Source of the DNA: Planctomycetota bacterium
GTDB taxonomy: Bacteria > Planctomycetota > SZUA-567 > H5-PLA8
DNA: 64,000 bases
NCBI GenBank assembly: GCA_015075375.1
Contig: JABTUM010000001.1
Location: 53,201 to 117,200 of the forward strand
Direction: 5' to 3'
Within the stretch, counting starts at the first letter, position 1, and every line of letters begins with the position of its first letter. The notes below the pieces were generated by a model. The model saw nothing but the letters and a program-made list of their open reading frames with translations, made no database searches and had not been told where the DNA came from. Positions 45,333 to 54,684 of this stretch are shown here, in pieces. A program made the position numbers and the translations under genes.

Positions 45333-46664
45333 ATGAACCTGAATCGGCGGACGTTCCTGGCGGGCCTGGGCGGCGCGGGGTGGGCCTTCGCAAATGGGGC
45401 GTTCGCACGAGCAGATGAAGAGGCGCCGCGGCCTAACATCATTCTTTGCATGACCGATGACCAAGGCTGGGGCGACGTCAGTTACAACGGCCTGAAAGAG
45501 ATCCAGACCCGGAACCTTGACGAGATGGCCGCCAGCGGTCTGCGCATGAACCGGTTTTATGCCGCAGCGCCAGTCTGTTCGCCCACGCGCGGCAGTGTGC
45601 TCACCGGGCGGCATCCGTGCCGCTACGGTACGTTCCAACCCGGGAAGCCGATCCGGATCGAGGAGCAGACGATCGCGCAGGCGCTGAAGGCCGCCGGGTA
45701 CGTGACTGGGCATTTCGGGAAGTGGCATCTCAACGGGGTGAGCGGTCCGGGTAAACCACTTAAGGATGACGATCCGCTGAATCCAGGAAAACTGGGCTTC
45801 GACGAATGGCTGAGTGTCTCGAACTATTTCGAACGGAATTGGACGTTCGGGCGGAATGGTAAGGGCGAAGAGAAGCTGCTCGGGGACGGTTCGGAAGCGA
45901 TCGTCGCGGAGGCGCTGAAGTTCGTGGATCGCGCTGCGGCGGCGAAGAAACCATTTCTCGCGGTGGTCTGGTTCGGAAGTCCGCACGACCCGCACGATCC
46001 ATTGCCCGAAGACCGGCAAGCCGGCGGCGCCTACTACGGGGAAATCCTGGGCGTGGACCGCGCGATGGGCGCGCTGCGCGCCGGGTTGCGCGCGAAAGGC
46101 GTTTCCGAGAACACGCTGCTTTGGTTCAACAGCGACAATGGAGCGAAACGCGGTTCGACCGGAGGGCTGCGCGGTAAAAAGGGCACGCTTTGGGAAGGCG
46201 GCGTGCGCGTTCCGGGGCTGGCCGAATGGCCTGCGCGGATCAAGAAAGGATCGGTCACCGATGTGCCTGCGGTAACCAGCGACCTCTACCCCACTCTCTT
46301 GGAATTGGCCGGCGCGAAAGTGAAGGATCAAATTCAGCCCTTGGACGGGGTGAGTCTCGTGCCGCTCTTGGACGGTAAGATGGCCGAACGCGCGGCGGAG
46401 ATTGGGTTCTGGGACGGGAGTTCGAAGATTCTCACCGACCTGAACTCTGGCCACGCGGCGTGGACCGGAAACCGATTCAAGCTGCACAAACTGGGAGCCG
46501 GCACCTTCGAGCTGTACGACTTGGTGGACGATCCCGCGGAGAGCAAAGATCTGGCGGCGGCGAAGCCCGAAATGGTGCAGGCTATGAAGACCGCACTTTC
46601 GGCGTGGCAGGAGTCGGTGGTGAAGAGCTTGAAGCGCGGCGACTACGCGGCGCAGGGAAAATAG
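45333..46664 (+). CDS. Tat-exported Cys-type sulfatase
   Basis: A 443-residue arylsulfatase-family enzyme. I prefer the ATG at 45333 (GAGGG eight bases upstream) over the one 24 bases earlier. Tat signal NRRTFLAGLGGAGWAFANGAFA, then NIILCMTDDQGWGDVSYNG (metal ligands DD) and the formylglycine motif CSPTRGS with Cys 82. Other conserved pieces: TGHFGKWHLNG, VVWFGSPHDPHDP and FNSDNGAKRG. It hydrolyses sulfate esters, probably of sulfated polysaccharides. An anaerobic-type or FGE maturation enzyme must be encoded elsewhere. Confidence 0.93.
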   Translation: MNLNRRTFLAGLGGAGWAFANGAFARADEEAPRPNIILCMTDDQGWGDVSYNGLKEIQTRNLDEMAASGLRMNRFYAAAPVCSPTRGSVLTGRHPCRYGTFQPGKPIRIEEQTIAQALKAAGYVTGHFGKWHLNGVSGPGKPLKDDDPLNPGKLGFDEWLSVSNYFERNWTFGRNGKGEEKLLGDGSEAIVAEALKFVDRAAAAKKPFLAVVWFGSPHDPHDPLPEDRQAGGAYYGEILGVDRAMGALRAGLRAKGVSENTLLWFNSDNGAKRGSTGGLRGKKGTLWEGGVRVPGLAEWPARIKKGSVTDVPAVTSDLYPTLLELAGAKVKDQIQPLDGVSLVPLLDGKMAERAAEIGFWDGSSKILTDLNSGHAAWTGNRFKLHKLGAGTFELYDLVDDPAESKDLAAAKPEMVQAMKTALSAWQESVVKSLKRGDYAAQGK

Positions 46665-46831
46665 CCGCTCTTAGCGAAAAATGTCAGATCCCCTACCTAC
46701 CCATCGAATACGTTTGCATTCTCACCTACTGATCGTACTTTCTGGCTCTTACTTACCGATTTGCTATCGCAGTTTGCCATTCGCCATACCGATGTAATTC
46801 GAAAACCATAACTCGTAAGGGTTCACTTTAA

Positions 46832-48757
46832 TTAAGGTTGCGTTTTTGCGGGTGATATCTTTCTTCTCCCGCGCCATTCTTTAGGCGGAGGCGGCACATT
46901 AGCGCCCGCGCCCATATTCGGACCCCCCGGCTTGCGCCGAAAGTCGCCGTTGGAAGGATCGACGAAGAGGGCGGCTTGGTCCTCGACCACCACGCAGTTC
47001 TCGCCCAGGTACTTCGGGTCCACCTCACGAAGGTATATGTTGCCAGCGATGGCGCCGGGCAGTCCCGCGGTGAGGCGGTCGAGGACGTTGTCGCGCACGA
47101 TCACGCCCTTGGGTGCGCTGGCCCCCTTGCCGCTCTGGCAGAATATGGCAGTCGACCAGTCCTGGCCGCGACTGACGTTGACGAAGGTGTTGTTGAGGAA
47201 GTGGATATCCTTGAGGTCCTTGCCGCCGACGCTGCCCGAAATCCACATGCTGGAGTTGACCACCGACTTGTTCTGCGAATCGATGACGTTGTTGCGGATG
47301 GTGATGCGCTCGGCGTTTCGGTTGATCGCCAGCGTGTTGTGCAGATAGTTGCCCTCGATCGTTACGTCGGCGCAGCCCTCGTACACATTGATCGTGCTGG
47401 AGTGCATGCCGTAGTGGTCCAGAATAGCGTTGCCGGTGATCTCCCCATTCTTGCTTTCGTAGTGACGGATGCCACTTCCGGAATTCTTAACCAAATAACA
47501 GTCCCGAACCGCGTAGCGGTTCACGCGGTTTAGGAAAATCGCGGTGGTCCAGGAGGGGCAGTGGTGGATGTAGCAGTTCTCGATCGTGATGTCGTCGCAG
47601 TGGTGCGGTCCGATGCCGGCGTGGCCGGAGACGAAGCGAATCTCGCAGTCGCTGATCGCGATGCCGGACGAGCGCTTGGCGCCCTTGGCGATGGAAACCG
47701 CGCCGCCGCCGCCGGAGAAGCGCTGGATAAGGAAGCCGCGGATGGCAAGGTGCGAAGCGCCGTCGGCGATCTCGATGCCGGTCAGCAATTCGGGGAAGCC
47801 GATGTTGGCCGGCAGGCCGTCGACCAAGCGCTCGGGCAGGAGGGTGATGCGGAAGAGTTTATCGCCGACCGGCGCGATACACCACTCGCCGGGCTCGCTG
47901 ATCAGCTTGGGCGCATTGAAGAGTGCGTAGCTGGTGTTCGGGTAGGTCGAGGGCTTGAATTGGGCGAAGGTCAGGCGGTTGGCCGCAGGCTCGAAGCCGG
48001 CGACGGCGGCGAAATAGACGTGATTGTTGCCGCCGTGTACGCCAAGGAACATTCCGTTGTAATAGCTGGGATCGGTCGCGGTGAGGTTGGCGGGATCGAC
48101 GACGGCGCTGAGCCCGACCTTGGTCTCCAGACGGTTTTGCGTCTTGAAGAACCCCCCAGGCAGGTCGGGGTAAAAGCGGTCCTTGGGCTTAGGCAACTGC
48201 GCGATCGGCAGCAAGTGGTTGTCGCCATCGCCAAGGATGATGCGTTGCCACGGCGCCTGTCGATCGTGCTTCTCCTGGCGATGCAGTACGACCGAACCAT
48301 GGTTGAAATTGCTTCCGATGTCGAGCGGAATGTCGACGTAGAACAGGTCGCTCCAACGGGGGTGGTCCTGCACCTCGGCGGCGGCCGTGAACTTCTTCCA
48401 GCCGCTCAGAATCTTTCCTCCGTCGATTACCGCCGGGCCCGTGCCGTAGGTGCCGTCGAGGTTACCGTCGAGGGTGATCGGTTGGCCGGCGGCACCGGAG
48501 ACGGCGATACGCAGGTTGCCCTGATAAGTCACTCCGCCCTTGAAGCGAATCGTGTCGCCAGGGGCGAGGGCGGCGGCGGCGGCCTTGCCCTCGGCCTTGG
48601 CGTCGCCCGGGCTGCGCTTCCACGCCGTCTCCGGCGTGAGGCCGTCGCGGGCATCGTCGCCGGCGGCGTAGTCGACATGGTACACGGCGGCATGCAACGA
48701 GCCGGCGGTGAGCAGGCAGGCGGTGGCGAAACAGAAGGCAAGGGATGCGGCCCACAT
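46832..48757 (-). CDS. Secreted right-handed beta-helix protein (pectate-lyase-like)
   Basis: A 641-residue protein starting at the ATG at 48757 (MWAASLAFCFATACLLTAG, signal peptide, cleavage after LHA). N-terminal domain YHVDYAAGDDARDGLTPETAWKR is the DUF-type start of many PL6-like proteins. The middle shows parallel beta-helix repeats (GIAISDCEIRFVSGHAGIG, ITIENCYIHHCP, VTIEGNYLHNTL, ITIRNNVIDSQN). Polysaccharide lyase or hydrolase action is likely but no catalytic residue is certain. Convergent with the sulfatase gene. The open frame further upstream at 48758-48967 has no signal peptide in phase. Confidence 0.85.
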   Translation of the reverse strand: MWAASLAFCFATACLLTAGSLHAAVYHVDYAAGDDARDGLTPETAWKRSPGDAKAEGKAAAAALAPGDTIRFKGGVTYQGNLRIAVSGAAGQPITLDGNLDGTYGTGPAVIDGGKILSGWKKFTAAAEVQDHPRWSDLFYVDIPLDIGSNFNHGSVVLHRQEKHDRQAPWQRIILGDGDNHLLPIAQLPKPKDRFYPDLPGGFFKTQNRLETKVGLSAVVDPANLTATDPSYYNGMFLGVHGGNNHVYFAAVAGFEPAANRLTFAQFKPSTYPNTSYALFNAPKLISEPGEWCIAPVGDKLFRITLLPERLVDGLPANIGFPELLTGIEIADGASHLAIRGFLIQRFSGGGGAVSIAKGAKRSSGIAISDCEIRFVSGHAGIGPHHCDDITIENCYIHHCPSWTTAIFLNRVNRYAVRDCYLVKNSGSGIRHYESKNGEITGNAILDHYGMHSSTINVYEGCADVTIEGNYLHNTLAINRNAERITIRNNVIDSQNKSVVNSSMWISGSVGGKDLKDIHFLNNTFVNVSRGQDWSTAIFCQSGKGASAPKGVIVRDNVLDRLTAGLPGAIAGNIYLREVDPKYLGENCVVVEDQAALFVDPSNGDFRRKPGGPNMGAGANVPPPPKEWRGRRKISPAKTQP

Positions 48758-49222
48758 GCTGAAATAGTACCATCCAGAATCGAAACTGCATCCGACATAC
48801 GCTCCTGAGGGCGATGTGGCCTTGGGACTTACTCCCAGTGGGCACTCGGCCGATAGACCGCACTCCCAAATCAACTCCGTGGACTCCCCTTCACCATGAA
48901 TTGAGTGGAAGGTGCCCTGCTGCGTCTGCACCTGCCCCAATCGATGCCGCGCACCGCGTGTAAACATAAAGACCGGCAGGGTCGCTCACTGCACGTCTCC
49001 TTCGCCCATACCGGATTGCACTTCCTCGTTTGGATCCAACCGTTGCATGTCGTGCGGCAAACCGCGCAGTAGACGACCACGTAACCCATTACAGTAAAAT
49101 GCTTTATGGAATTGACTCGGGATCTTCATTTTTCTCCCTTTTTATCCGCCCAACTGTCCCCGGTCGGTTTTGTAATGGCGCAAAGACGGAGCGCGCCGCT
49201 CCGCCCTTTGCGAGGTAACCGG
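48758..49222. other. Divergent spacer between beta-helix gene and sigma operon
   Basis: About 465 bases. It separates a minus-strand gene from the plus-strand operon that begins with the membrane-tethered sigma factor. I see no reliable promoter or palindrome; an autoregulated promoter of that sigma factor would be expected here. Confidence 0.3.
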
Positions 49223-50713
49223 ATGACTCAGGCCACTCAAGCGCGCTCGGACGACGAACTCCTGCTCGCCATCGGACGCGACCGCGACCGCAAGGCGTTC
49301 GCAGAGTTATACGAGCGTCACAAGGACCGCGCCTACGCGCTCGCCTGGCAGATCGCGCACGACCGGGCCTTGGCAGATGAGGCGGTTCAGGAAGCGATGC
49401 TGCGGCTCTGGAACGGCGCGGAGCGCTACGAACCTGGGAACGCGCGCGCTTATCTGCTGCGCATCGTCGCGCGGGAGAGCATCCGAATCCGGCGCGGTCA
49501 ATCGAGAGAGGATCGCAAAGCGATGGATCGAAGCTTATCGAACGCACGCGAAAGCGCTTCGCCTTCCAGCGAGGCCGAACGGAGCGAAGCGGGCGCGGCC
49601 TTGCGCGCGGCGCTCGCGCGCATGGAGCAGGAACAGCGCGAGATGGTCGTCCTCGCCGTCGGCGCCGGGCTCTCCCATAAGGATATTGGCGACCTCTACC
49701 GCGTACCCCGCCGGACCGTCAGCGACCGGGTCCAGGCCGCACTCGAGCGCCTCCGCGACGAACTGCGCAAGGCAGGCTTCGGCGCGCTTGCCGTCGGCGT
49801 GGCCGGTGGGGGACTCGAGATCCAGGACGTCCTGCTCGAAGGCCCCCCAGCCCCGGCCGAACTTCTTCCCCGCGTGCTCGAAGCTCTGGACGTACGTAAA
49901 TTCTCACGCCGCGCTACGCAGTCCACGCCCTCGGCCGCTCCGATCTACGCGTTCCTGGGCCTCCTCGGCATCCTCGCCGCCGGCGCGGCGCTCTGGTGGA
50001 CGCTCCGCCCCGCGCCTCAGCCGTCCGCTGTGCCCGCTTCCGAGCCTGCGTCCATGGGCGAGAGCCAGCGCTATGCGCGAACTTGGAACTTCGACGCGCC
50101 CGGTAGCGAGGCCGGCTTGGTCCTCGAGCAGGGCGATTGGCTCTACTCCGGCGAGAAAGGCTGCATGGACGTGCGCTCCGAACGGACTACCTTCCGGCTC
50201 GACCTGCCCGCCCTGCGCCTCCCGCTGCTCGTCGAATTCCGCTTCAGCCCGCGGGAAGTCCGCAACCAAAAATCCTACGACGTCGGCATGGGCGCGGTCT
50301 TCAAGGGTAACGGAACGGAACTCTACTGGCCGCGGCGCGCCATGCAGCTCAGCCGGCCAAACACTTGGGTTCGCTCGCACGCCTACGTCTCCGCGCGCGG
50401 CATTGACCACTATGTGGCGGATCGCCGCATGCACCTCCTTCTGGGTGAACCCGTACCGCAGCCCGGCTCCCTCGTTATCTCCATGGCCGGCCCGATGCTT
50501 ATCGACGACCTGACGGTGCGCGAGATCGCTGAATCCGAAGTGCCCGGCTTGGAAGAATTCTACGCGGCGTGGGCGCGTGTGGAGCCCGAGCGCCGTACCG
50601 GAACCCAGGAAGCCCCCGGGCTCGATGGCGCCGTCTTCAAGTTCGGTGGGTCGTCGGAGGGCTCGAAATTGCTGACACCGCATCCGCTTAACTCGAAGGA
50701 ATCCAAACCATGA
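49223..50713 (+). CDS. Membrane-tethered ECF sigma factor with extracytoplasmic sensor domain
   Basis: A 496-residue protein. ATG at 49223 with GAGG eight bases upstream. Residues 1-185 form an ECF sigma factor: region 2 (AFAELYERHKDRAYALAWQIA, AVQEAMLRLWNGAERY) and region 4 (GLSHKDIGDLYRVPRRTVSDRV). A membrane helix at 241-261 (IYAFLGLLGILAAGAALWWTL) leads to a periplasmic jelly-roll-like domain (285-470, with WNFDAPGSEAGLVLEQGDWLY and LIDDLTVREI). So sensor and sigma are one molecule, an anti-sigma-free arrangement known in planctomycetes. Release probably needs proteolysis. Its stop overlaps the next gene by ATGA. Confidence 0.87.
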   Translation: MTQATQARSDDELLLAIGRDRDRKAFAELYERHKDRAYALAWQIAHDRALADEAVQEAMLRLWNGAERYEPGNARAYLLRIVARESIRIRRGQSREDRKAMDRSLSNARESASPSSEAERSEAGAALRAALARMEQEQREMVVLAVGAGLSHKDIGDLYRVPRRTVSDRVQAALERLRDELRKAGFGALAVGVAGGGLEIQDVLLEGPPAPAELLPRVLEALDVRKFSRRATQSTPSAAPIYAFLGLLGILAAGAALWWTLRPAPQPSAVPASEPASMGESQRYARTWNFDAPGSEAGLVLEQGDWLYSGEKGCMDVRSERTTFRLDLPALRLPLLVEFRFSPREVRNQKSYDVGMGAVFKGNGTELYWPRRAMQLSRPNTWVRSHAYVSARGIDHYVADRRMHLLLGEPVPQPGSLVISMAGPMLIDDLTVREIAESEVPGLEEFYAAWARVEPERRTGTQEAPGLDGAVFKFGGSSEGSKLLTPHPLNSKESKP

Positions 50714-51531
50714 GATACCCCCTCGAAGCGGCCGGCCGCGCGCCGCGCCGGCCTTCCGCCGTCTCGCAGGTCCTTCGGCGCATCGAGGTAGACCTTGACG
50801 GGCCCGCCGAGCGCTGGGTGCTGCCCGCCTCGCCCGGTCAAGCAGGCCTGAGCCTCCGTATCGCAGAATCGGAAGCGCTCCGCCGACGTGCCCTCGAACT
50901 CGCCCATCGTGTCTACCGCGCCTGCGGGTACACTTCCGACGAGGAGGCCAAGGCCACCGAAAGCTATCCTGGCGAAACCCTCACCTTTCTGGTCCAGGAC
51001 GAATACCACCGCGATATCGCCACCGCCTCCCTCGCATTCGACGGGCTGGCCGGCCTGCCTTGCGACGAGATCTTCGGCGCCGAAGTCCGCGCGCTCCGCA
51101 GCCAGAGCCGGCGCATGGCCGAAGTCACCCGCCTCGCCCTCGACCGCTCGCTCGACCGCGACAAGAGCCTTCTCGTGCGACTCTTCGCCTTCCTCTTTCT
51201 CGCTGCGCATCGCATCGAAGGCTGCGACGACTTTTTGATTGAAGTGAATCCACGCCACGCCGGCTTCTACCGCCGGTTCCTTCGCTTCGAGACCTGCGGC
51301 CCCGAGCGGCCTTGCCCGCGCGTGAATAACGCGCCCGCCGTACTCCTGCGCCTCGACCTCCACGCCAGTTCCCGCTTCCTCGACGCCGCGCGGCGCCAGG
51401 ACGCGCCTGAGCTTACCCGAACCCTCTATGCCGCCGGCTTCGGCTCCGAGGAGGAAACGCGCGCGCTTGAGTATCTCCGCGCCGCTAAGGCTCGCCGCGA
51501 AATCAATGCCGTCGGGGAGGGCCGCCGGTGA
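50710..51531 (+). CDS. FeeM-like N-acyl amino acid synthase (GNAT fold)
   Basis: A 273-residue protein of the FeeM/autoinducer-synthase-like GNAT group. Seen: RIAESEALRRRALELAHRVYRACGY, GETLTFLVQDEYHRDIATASLAFD, LPCDEIFGAEVRALRSQSRRMAEVTRLALD and LIEVNPRHAGFYRRFLRFE. FeeM transfers a fatty acyl group from acyl carrier protein to an amino acid. It overlaps both neighbours by ATGA. Here it may make an acylated amino acid or acylate a peptide. Confidence 0.75.
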   Translation: MRYPLEAAGRAPRRPSAVSQVLRRIEVDLDGPAERWVLPASPGQAGLSLRIAESEALRRRALELAHRVYRACGYTSDEEAKATESYPGETLTFLVQDEYHRDIATASLAFDGLAGLPCDEIFGAEVRALRSQSRRMAEVTRLALDRSLDRDKSLLVRLFAFLFLAAHRIEGCDDFLIEVNPRHAGFYRRFLRFETCGPERPCPRVNNAPAVLLRLDLHASSRFLDAARRQDAPELTRTLYAAGFGSEEETRALEYLRAAKARREINAVGEGRR

Positions 51532-52475
51532 GCGCTTCGCCTTTCGTTTATGAGACCGCATTCGGCCGCAACCTGGGCCTGATCACCGAATCCGAACAGG
51601 CCAAGCTCGCCGCGCTCCGTGTCGGCCTCCCGGGTCTCGGCGGAGTCGGTGGCGCGCACCTCCAGGCCCTTGCGCGCCTCGGCGTCGGCGCCTTCAGCCT
51701 AGCCGACCCCGACGCCTTCGAGGTCGCGAACTTTAATCGCCAACTCGGCGCCTCGCTCCAGACCCTCGGGCGCGGCAAGGCCGACGTCGCCGTCGAGACG
51801 GCCCAAGGAATCAACCCCGAAGCCGACGTGCGCGTCTTCCGCGAATGCGTCACAGCCGCGAATGCCGCGGAGTTTCTTGATGGGGTGGACGTCGTAGTAG
51901 ACGGAATCGAATTCTTCCACATGGACGACCGCCGCGCGCTATACGCCGCCTGCCGTGCACGCGGCATCCCGGTCGTCAACGCCGGCCCTGTCGGCTACGG
52001 CGCTGCCGTGCTCGTCTTCACTCCGGACGGCCCCAGCTTCGACCGGTATTTCGGGCTTAGCGACGAAATGACGAAGGCCGAGAAACTCATCGCCTTCGGA
52101 CTGGGCCTCGCCCCTGGATTCGGAGGCGGCGTGGACCCTCGCTACGTGGACCTCGAACGCTCGCGCGGACCGGCGCTCGCCCCGTCCTGCATGCTTTGCG
52201 CCGCCGCCGCCGGCATGGAAGTCCTGAAGCTTGTCACCGGTCGCGGCCGTCTCGCATCGCCGGGGCGCGGCTATTACCTCGATCCGCTCCACGGCCGTAC
52301 GCTGCCCCTGCGCGCGCGTCCTGCTCTGCGCGGCACCTTACGCGGACGCTTCCTGCGTTGGGCCGCCTTCCGCCACTTTCCCGCGTTCCGCGACCTGCAC
52401 GAACGCGAACTGGCTGGACGCGCCAGAGCCTCCTCGGCCGCCGTTCGGGAGAACGCCGCATGCGCCCGCCCATGA
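51528..52475 (+). CDS. ThiF/MoeB/E1-like adenylyltransferase
   Basis: A 315-residue enzyme with the E1 core: nucleotide motif GLPGLGGVGGAHLQALARLG (Gly loop at 36-42), DPDAFEVANFNRQLGAS, DVVVDGIEFFHMDDRRALYAAC and GPVGYGAAVLVF. It activates a carboxylate, usually the C-terminus of a small protein or peptide, as acyl-adenylate. The zinc-binding CxxC pair and the catalytic Cys of true E1 enzymes are not evident; CMLC near residue 223 is the only CxxC. The last 70 residues are Arg-rich and unique. Coupled to neighbours by ATGA on both sides. Confidence 0.82.
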   Translation: MSASPFVYETAFGRNLGLITESEQAKLAALRVGLPGLGGVGGAHLQALARLGVGAFSLADPDAFEVANFNRQLGASLQTLGRGKADVAVETAQGINPEADVRVFRECVTAANAAEFLDGVDVVVDGIEFFHMDDRRALYAACRARGIPVVNAGPVGYGAAVLVFTPDGPSFDRYFGLSDEMTKAEKLIAFGLGLAPGFGGGVDPRYVDLERSRGPALAPSCMLCAAAAGMEVLKLVTGRGRLASPGRGYYLDPLHGRTLPLRARPALRGTLRGRFLRWAAFRHFPAFRDLHERELAGRARASSAAVRENAACARP

Positions 52476-52741
52476 ACCCAGATGAATACGATCGCTTCGA
52501 GGCGCTCGCCCGAACCTATTGCGAACTCCGCGCCGAGTACCGCCGCCGCAAGGACGATAACTCCCTGGGACACGAACTCGAGCAGCACATGGTTCAGACC
52601 CTCAGCGCCATCGACTTGAAAATCCAACGCATGAAGAGTGCCGACGAGCTCGAACGCCTCCGCGCTTATCAAAGCGCCGCTTTTTTCACCACTCCGCAAT
52701 TCGAAACCGCTGGCGTGCGGACAAGGAGCGTCGTCCGATGA
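52472..52741 (+). CDS. Small helical protein between ThiF and ABC permease genes
   Basis: An 89-residue protein. ATG at 52472 overlaps the thiF-like stop (ATGA); an ATG 12 bases upstream is possible. It is mostly helical and charged (YDRFEALARTYCELRAEYRRRKDD ... LEQHMVQTLSAIDLKIQRM) with a C-terminal tail ending RSVVR. No beta-grasp (ubiquitin-like) pattern or GG end. It could be a substrate or scaffold of the ThiF enzyme, but function is unknown. It again overlaps the next gene by ATGA. Confidence 0.68.
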   Translation: MNPDEYDRFEALARTYCELRAEYRRRKDDNSLGHELEQHMVQTLSAIDLKIQRMKSADELERLRAYQSAAFFTTPQFETAGVRTRSVVR

Positions 52742-53877
52742 GCGCCCCGCGCCTTCCCTCCATCGGCTGGCGTAACCTCCGCCGAGATCCCGTACGCATG
52801 GGTATCGCCGTTTTCGCCGTCGTCTTCGCCGTCGTCCTCGTCACCGTCGAGGTCGGGATGCTTCTGGGCCTCGTCCGCAATGCCTCGCTTCTCATCGACC
52901 GCTCCCGCGCCGAGGTCTGGATTTCCAAGGTGGACGTCAAGACCTTCGACTTCGCCACGCCATTCGATCCGCGCGAGAAGCACCGCATCGAGGCCATCCC
53001 CGGCGTCGAACGCGTTGAGGAGTACAACGTCTCGTACACGATGTGGCGGCTGCCTTCCGGCGGGAACATCAGCGTACAGATCGTAGGCATGGAAGCGCGC
53101 GCCAGGCTCGCCCCCGAACTCGAACTCGTCTCCGGAAGCCTCGGGGCCATTCACAATCAGGACGCCATTGTCATCGACGAAGGCGACCGCGCGAAGCTGG
53201 GCAACCCCGCGCTCGGCGATACCGTCGAGATCATGGGCCGCCGCGCGCGCATCGTCGGATTCACCCGCGGCATGCGCAGCTTCACCACCACCCCCTTCGT
53301 CTTCGCTTCACTCGAACGCTCTCACGCCTACGGCTGGGTCACCGAAGGCGGCAAGCAAACTATCTACTACCTCGTCCAGACGGCTGGCGATCCCGCCCCC
53401 GTTGTCGCCGCGATCAACGCCCGAATCAGCGGGGTCGAAGCCCACACGCGCGAGTCCTTCGCGCTGCGCACTCGCACCTACTGGCTCCTCGAAACCGGAG
53501 TCGGCTTGGGCTTTCTACTCGCCGCCTTCCTCGGGCTCGTTGTCGGCGGTGCGATCGTATCCCAGACGCTTTACGCGATGACCGTCGAACGCCTTCCCGA
53601 GTTCGGGGTGCTCAAGGCTCTTGGCGCGACCATGGGCGAACTCTCGCGCGTCGTACTCGAACAAAGTCTCATCTGCGGGGCGCTGGGACTGCTTCTTGGG
53701 TTCGCCGCGACCTTCGCCTTGCAGCCGTTGGCCGAGGCTGCGGGCACCGCAGTTCTGATTCCCTTGCCGCTCGCCGCCGCGGTGATCTTCCTGACCGTCC
53801 TGCTCTGCGCCGGTGCCGCGCTCTTTAGTATCGCCAAGCTTCACCGCGTCGAGCCGGCCATGGTTTTCCGTACCTGA
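52738..53877 (+). CDS. ABC exporter permease, DevC/MacB-like
   Basis: A 379-residue permease. N-terminal helix (MGIAVFAVVFAVVLVTVEVGML), a large extracytoplasmic domain (about 50-240) and three C-terminal helices (ETGVGLGFLLAAFLGLVVGG, SLICGALGLLLGFAATFALQ, AAVIFLTVLLCAGAALFSIA). This is the FtsX-like layout of DevC and MacB. The motif LPEFGVLKALGATMGEL is characteristic. It works with the following ATPase and membrane-fusion protein. Confidence 0.9.
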   Translation: MSAPRLPSIGWRNLRRDPVRMGIAVFAVVFAVVLVTVEVGMLLGLVRNASLLIDRSRAEVWISKVDVKTFDFATPFDPREKHRIEAIPGVERVEEYNVSYTMWRLPSGGNISVQIVGMEARARLAPELELVSGSLGAIHNQDAIVIDEGDRAKLGNPALGDTVEIMGRRARIVGFTRGMRSFTTTPFVFASLERSHAYGWVTEGGKQTIYYLVQTAGDPAPVVAAINARISGVEAHTRESFALRTRTYWLLETGVGLGFLLAAFLGLVVGGAIVSQTLYAMTVERLPEFGVLKALGATMGELSRVVLEQSLICGALGLLLGFAATFALQPLAEAAGTAVLIPLPLAAAVIFLTVLLCAGAALFSIAKLHRVEPAMVFRT

Positions 53878-53946
53878 CGTTGCAGCTGCCATTGGGATAG
53901 TTCTTGGCGCTTCAAGTGTGCCGCCGCCAAGCCGAGGGAGACGCCC

Positions 53947-54684
53947 GTGATCGTTTCTCGCACCACACCCGCCATCGAAGCCGTCCTGCTCGGCAAGCGC
54001 TACACACACACCGCGCAGCCCGACGAGCCTTGGGCCGTCCAGGGCGTCACCCTCTCGGTCATGCCAGGCGAACTCACCGTCCTGATGGGCCCCTCTGGAA
54101 GCGGCAAGACGACGCTCCTCAGCATGCTCGGCGGTCTTCTCGCACCGACGACGGGCCGGCTTAACATCTGCGGCGAGCGCGTCGAGCACCTCGGCGAGGC
54201 CGGTCGCCAGGTCTTTCGCCGCCGCCGCGTCGGCCTTATCTTCCAGAACTACAACCTCCTTTCCGCGCTCACCGCCGCCGAGAACGTCGGCGTCGGCCTC
54301 GCGCTGCGCGGCGGCGATCCGGCCGGCGCCGCAGACCTCCTCCGGCAGGTCGGCCTCGCCTCGAAAGCCGCGGCCTATCCGCACGAACTCAGTGGCGGGC
54401 AACGCCAGCGCGTCGCCATCGCTCGCTGCCTCGCCGGTTCCCCGCCTGTCTTGCTCGCTGATGAACCCACCGCGGCACTCGACGCCGAACAAGGCCGCGT
54501 CGTCATGGGTCTCTTGAAACGCCGCGCGCGCGAGCACGGCAGCGCCGTCGTCGTCGTTACCCATGACGCACGCGTTCGCGGGTTCGCCGACCGCGTCTTC
54601 GAAATGGAGGACGGCCGACTGCGCCGCATCGTTCGACGCGTCGTCCGGTCCGGACCTCAGGAGGTGAATCGTGTCCCTGCGTGA
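53947..54684 (+). CDS. ABC exporter ATPase, DevA/LolD-like
   Basis: A 245-residue ATPase with Walker A GPSGSGKTTLL, Q-loop IFQNYNLL, signature LSGGQRQRVAIARC, Walker B LLADEPTAALD and H-loop VVVTHD. Subfamily features (GEL...GPSGSGKTTLL, YNLLSALTAAENV) match DevA/MacB exporters. The ATG or GTG start is ambiguous: GTG at 53947 follows GAGGGAGA. Confidence 0.92.
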   Translation: MIVSRTTPAIEAVLLGKRYTHTAQPDEPWAVQGVTLSVMPGELTVLMGPSGSGKTTLLSMLGGLLAPTTGRLNICGERVEHLGEAGRQVFRRRRVGLIFQNYNLLSALTAAENVGVGLALRGGDPAGAADLLRQVGLASKAAAYPHELSGGQRQRVAIARCLAGSPPVLLADEPTAALDAEQGRVVMGLLKRRAREHGSAVVVVTHDARVRGFADRVFEMEDGRLRRIVRRVVRSGPQEVNRVPA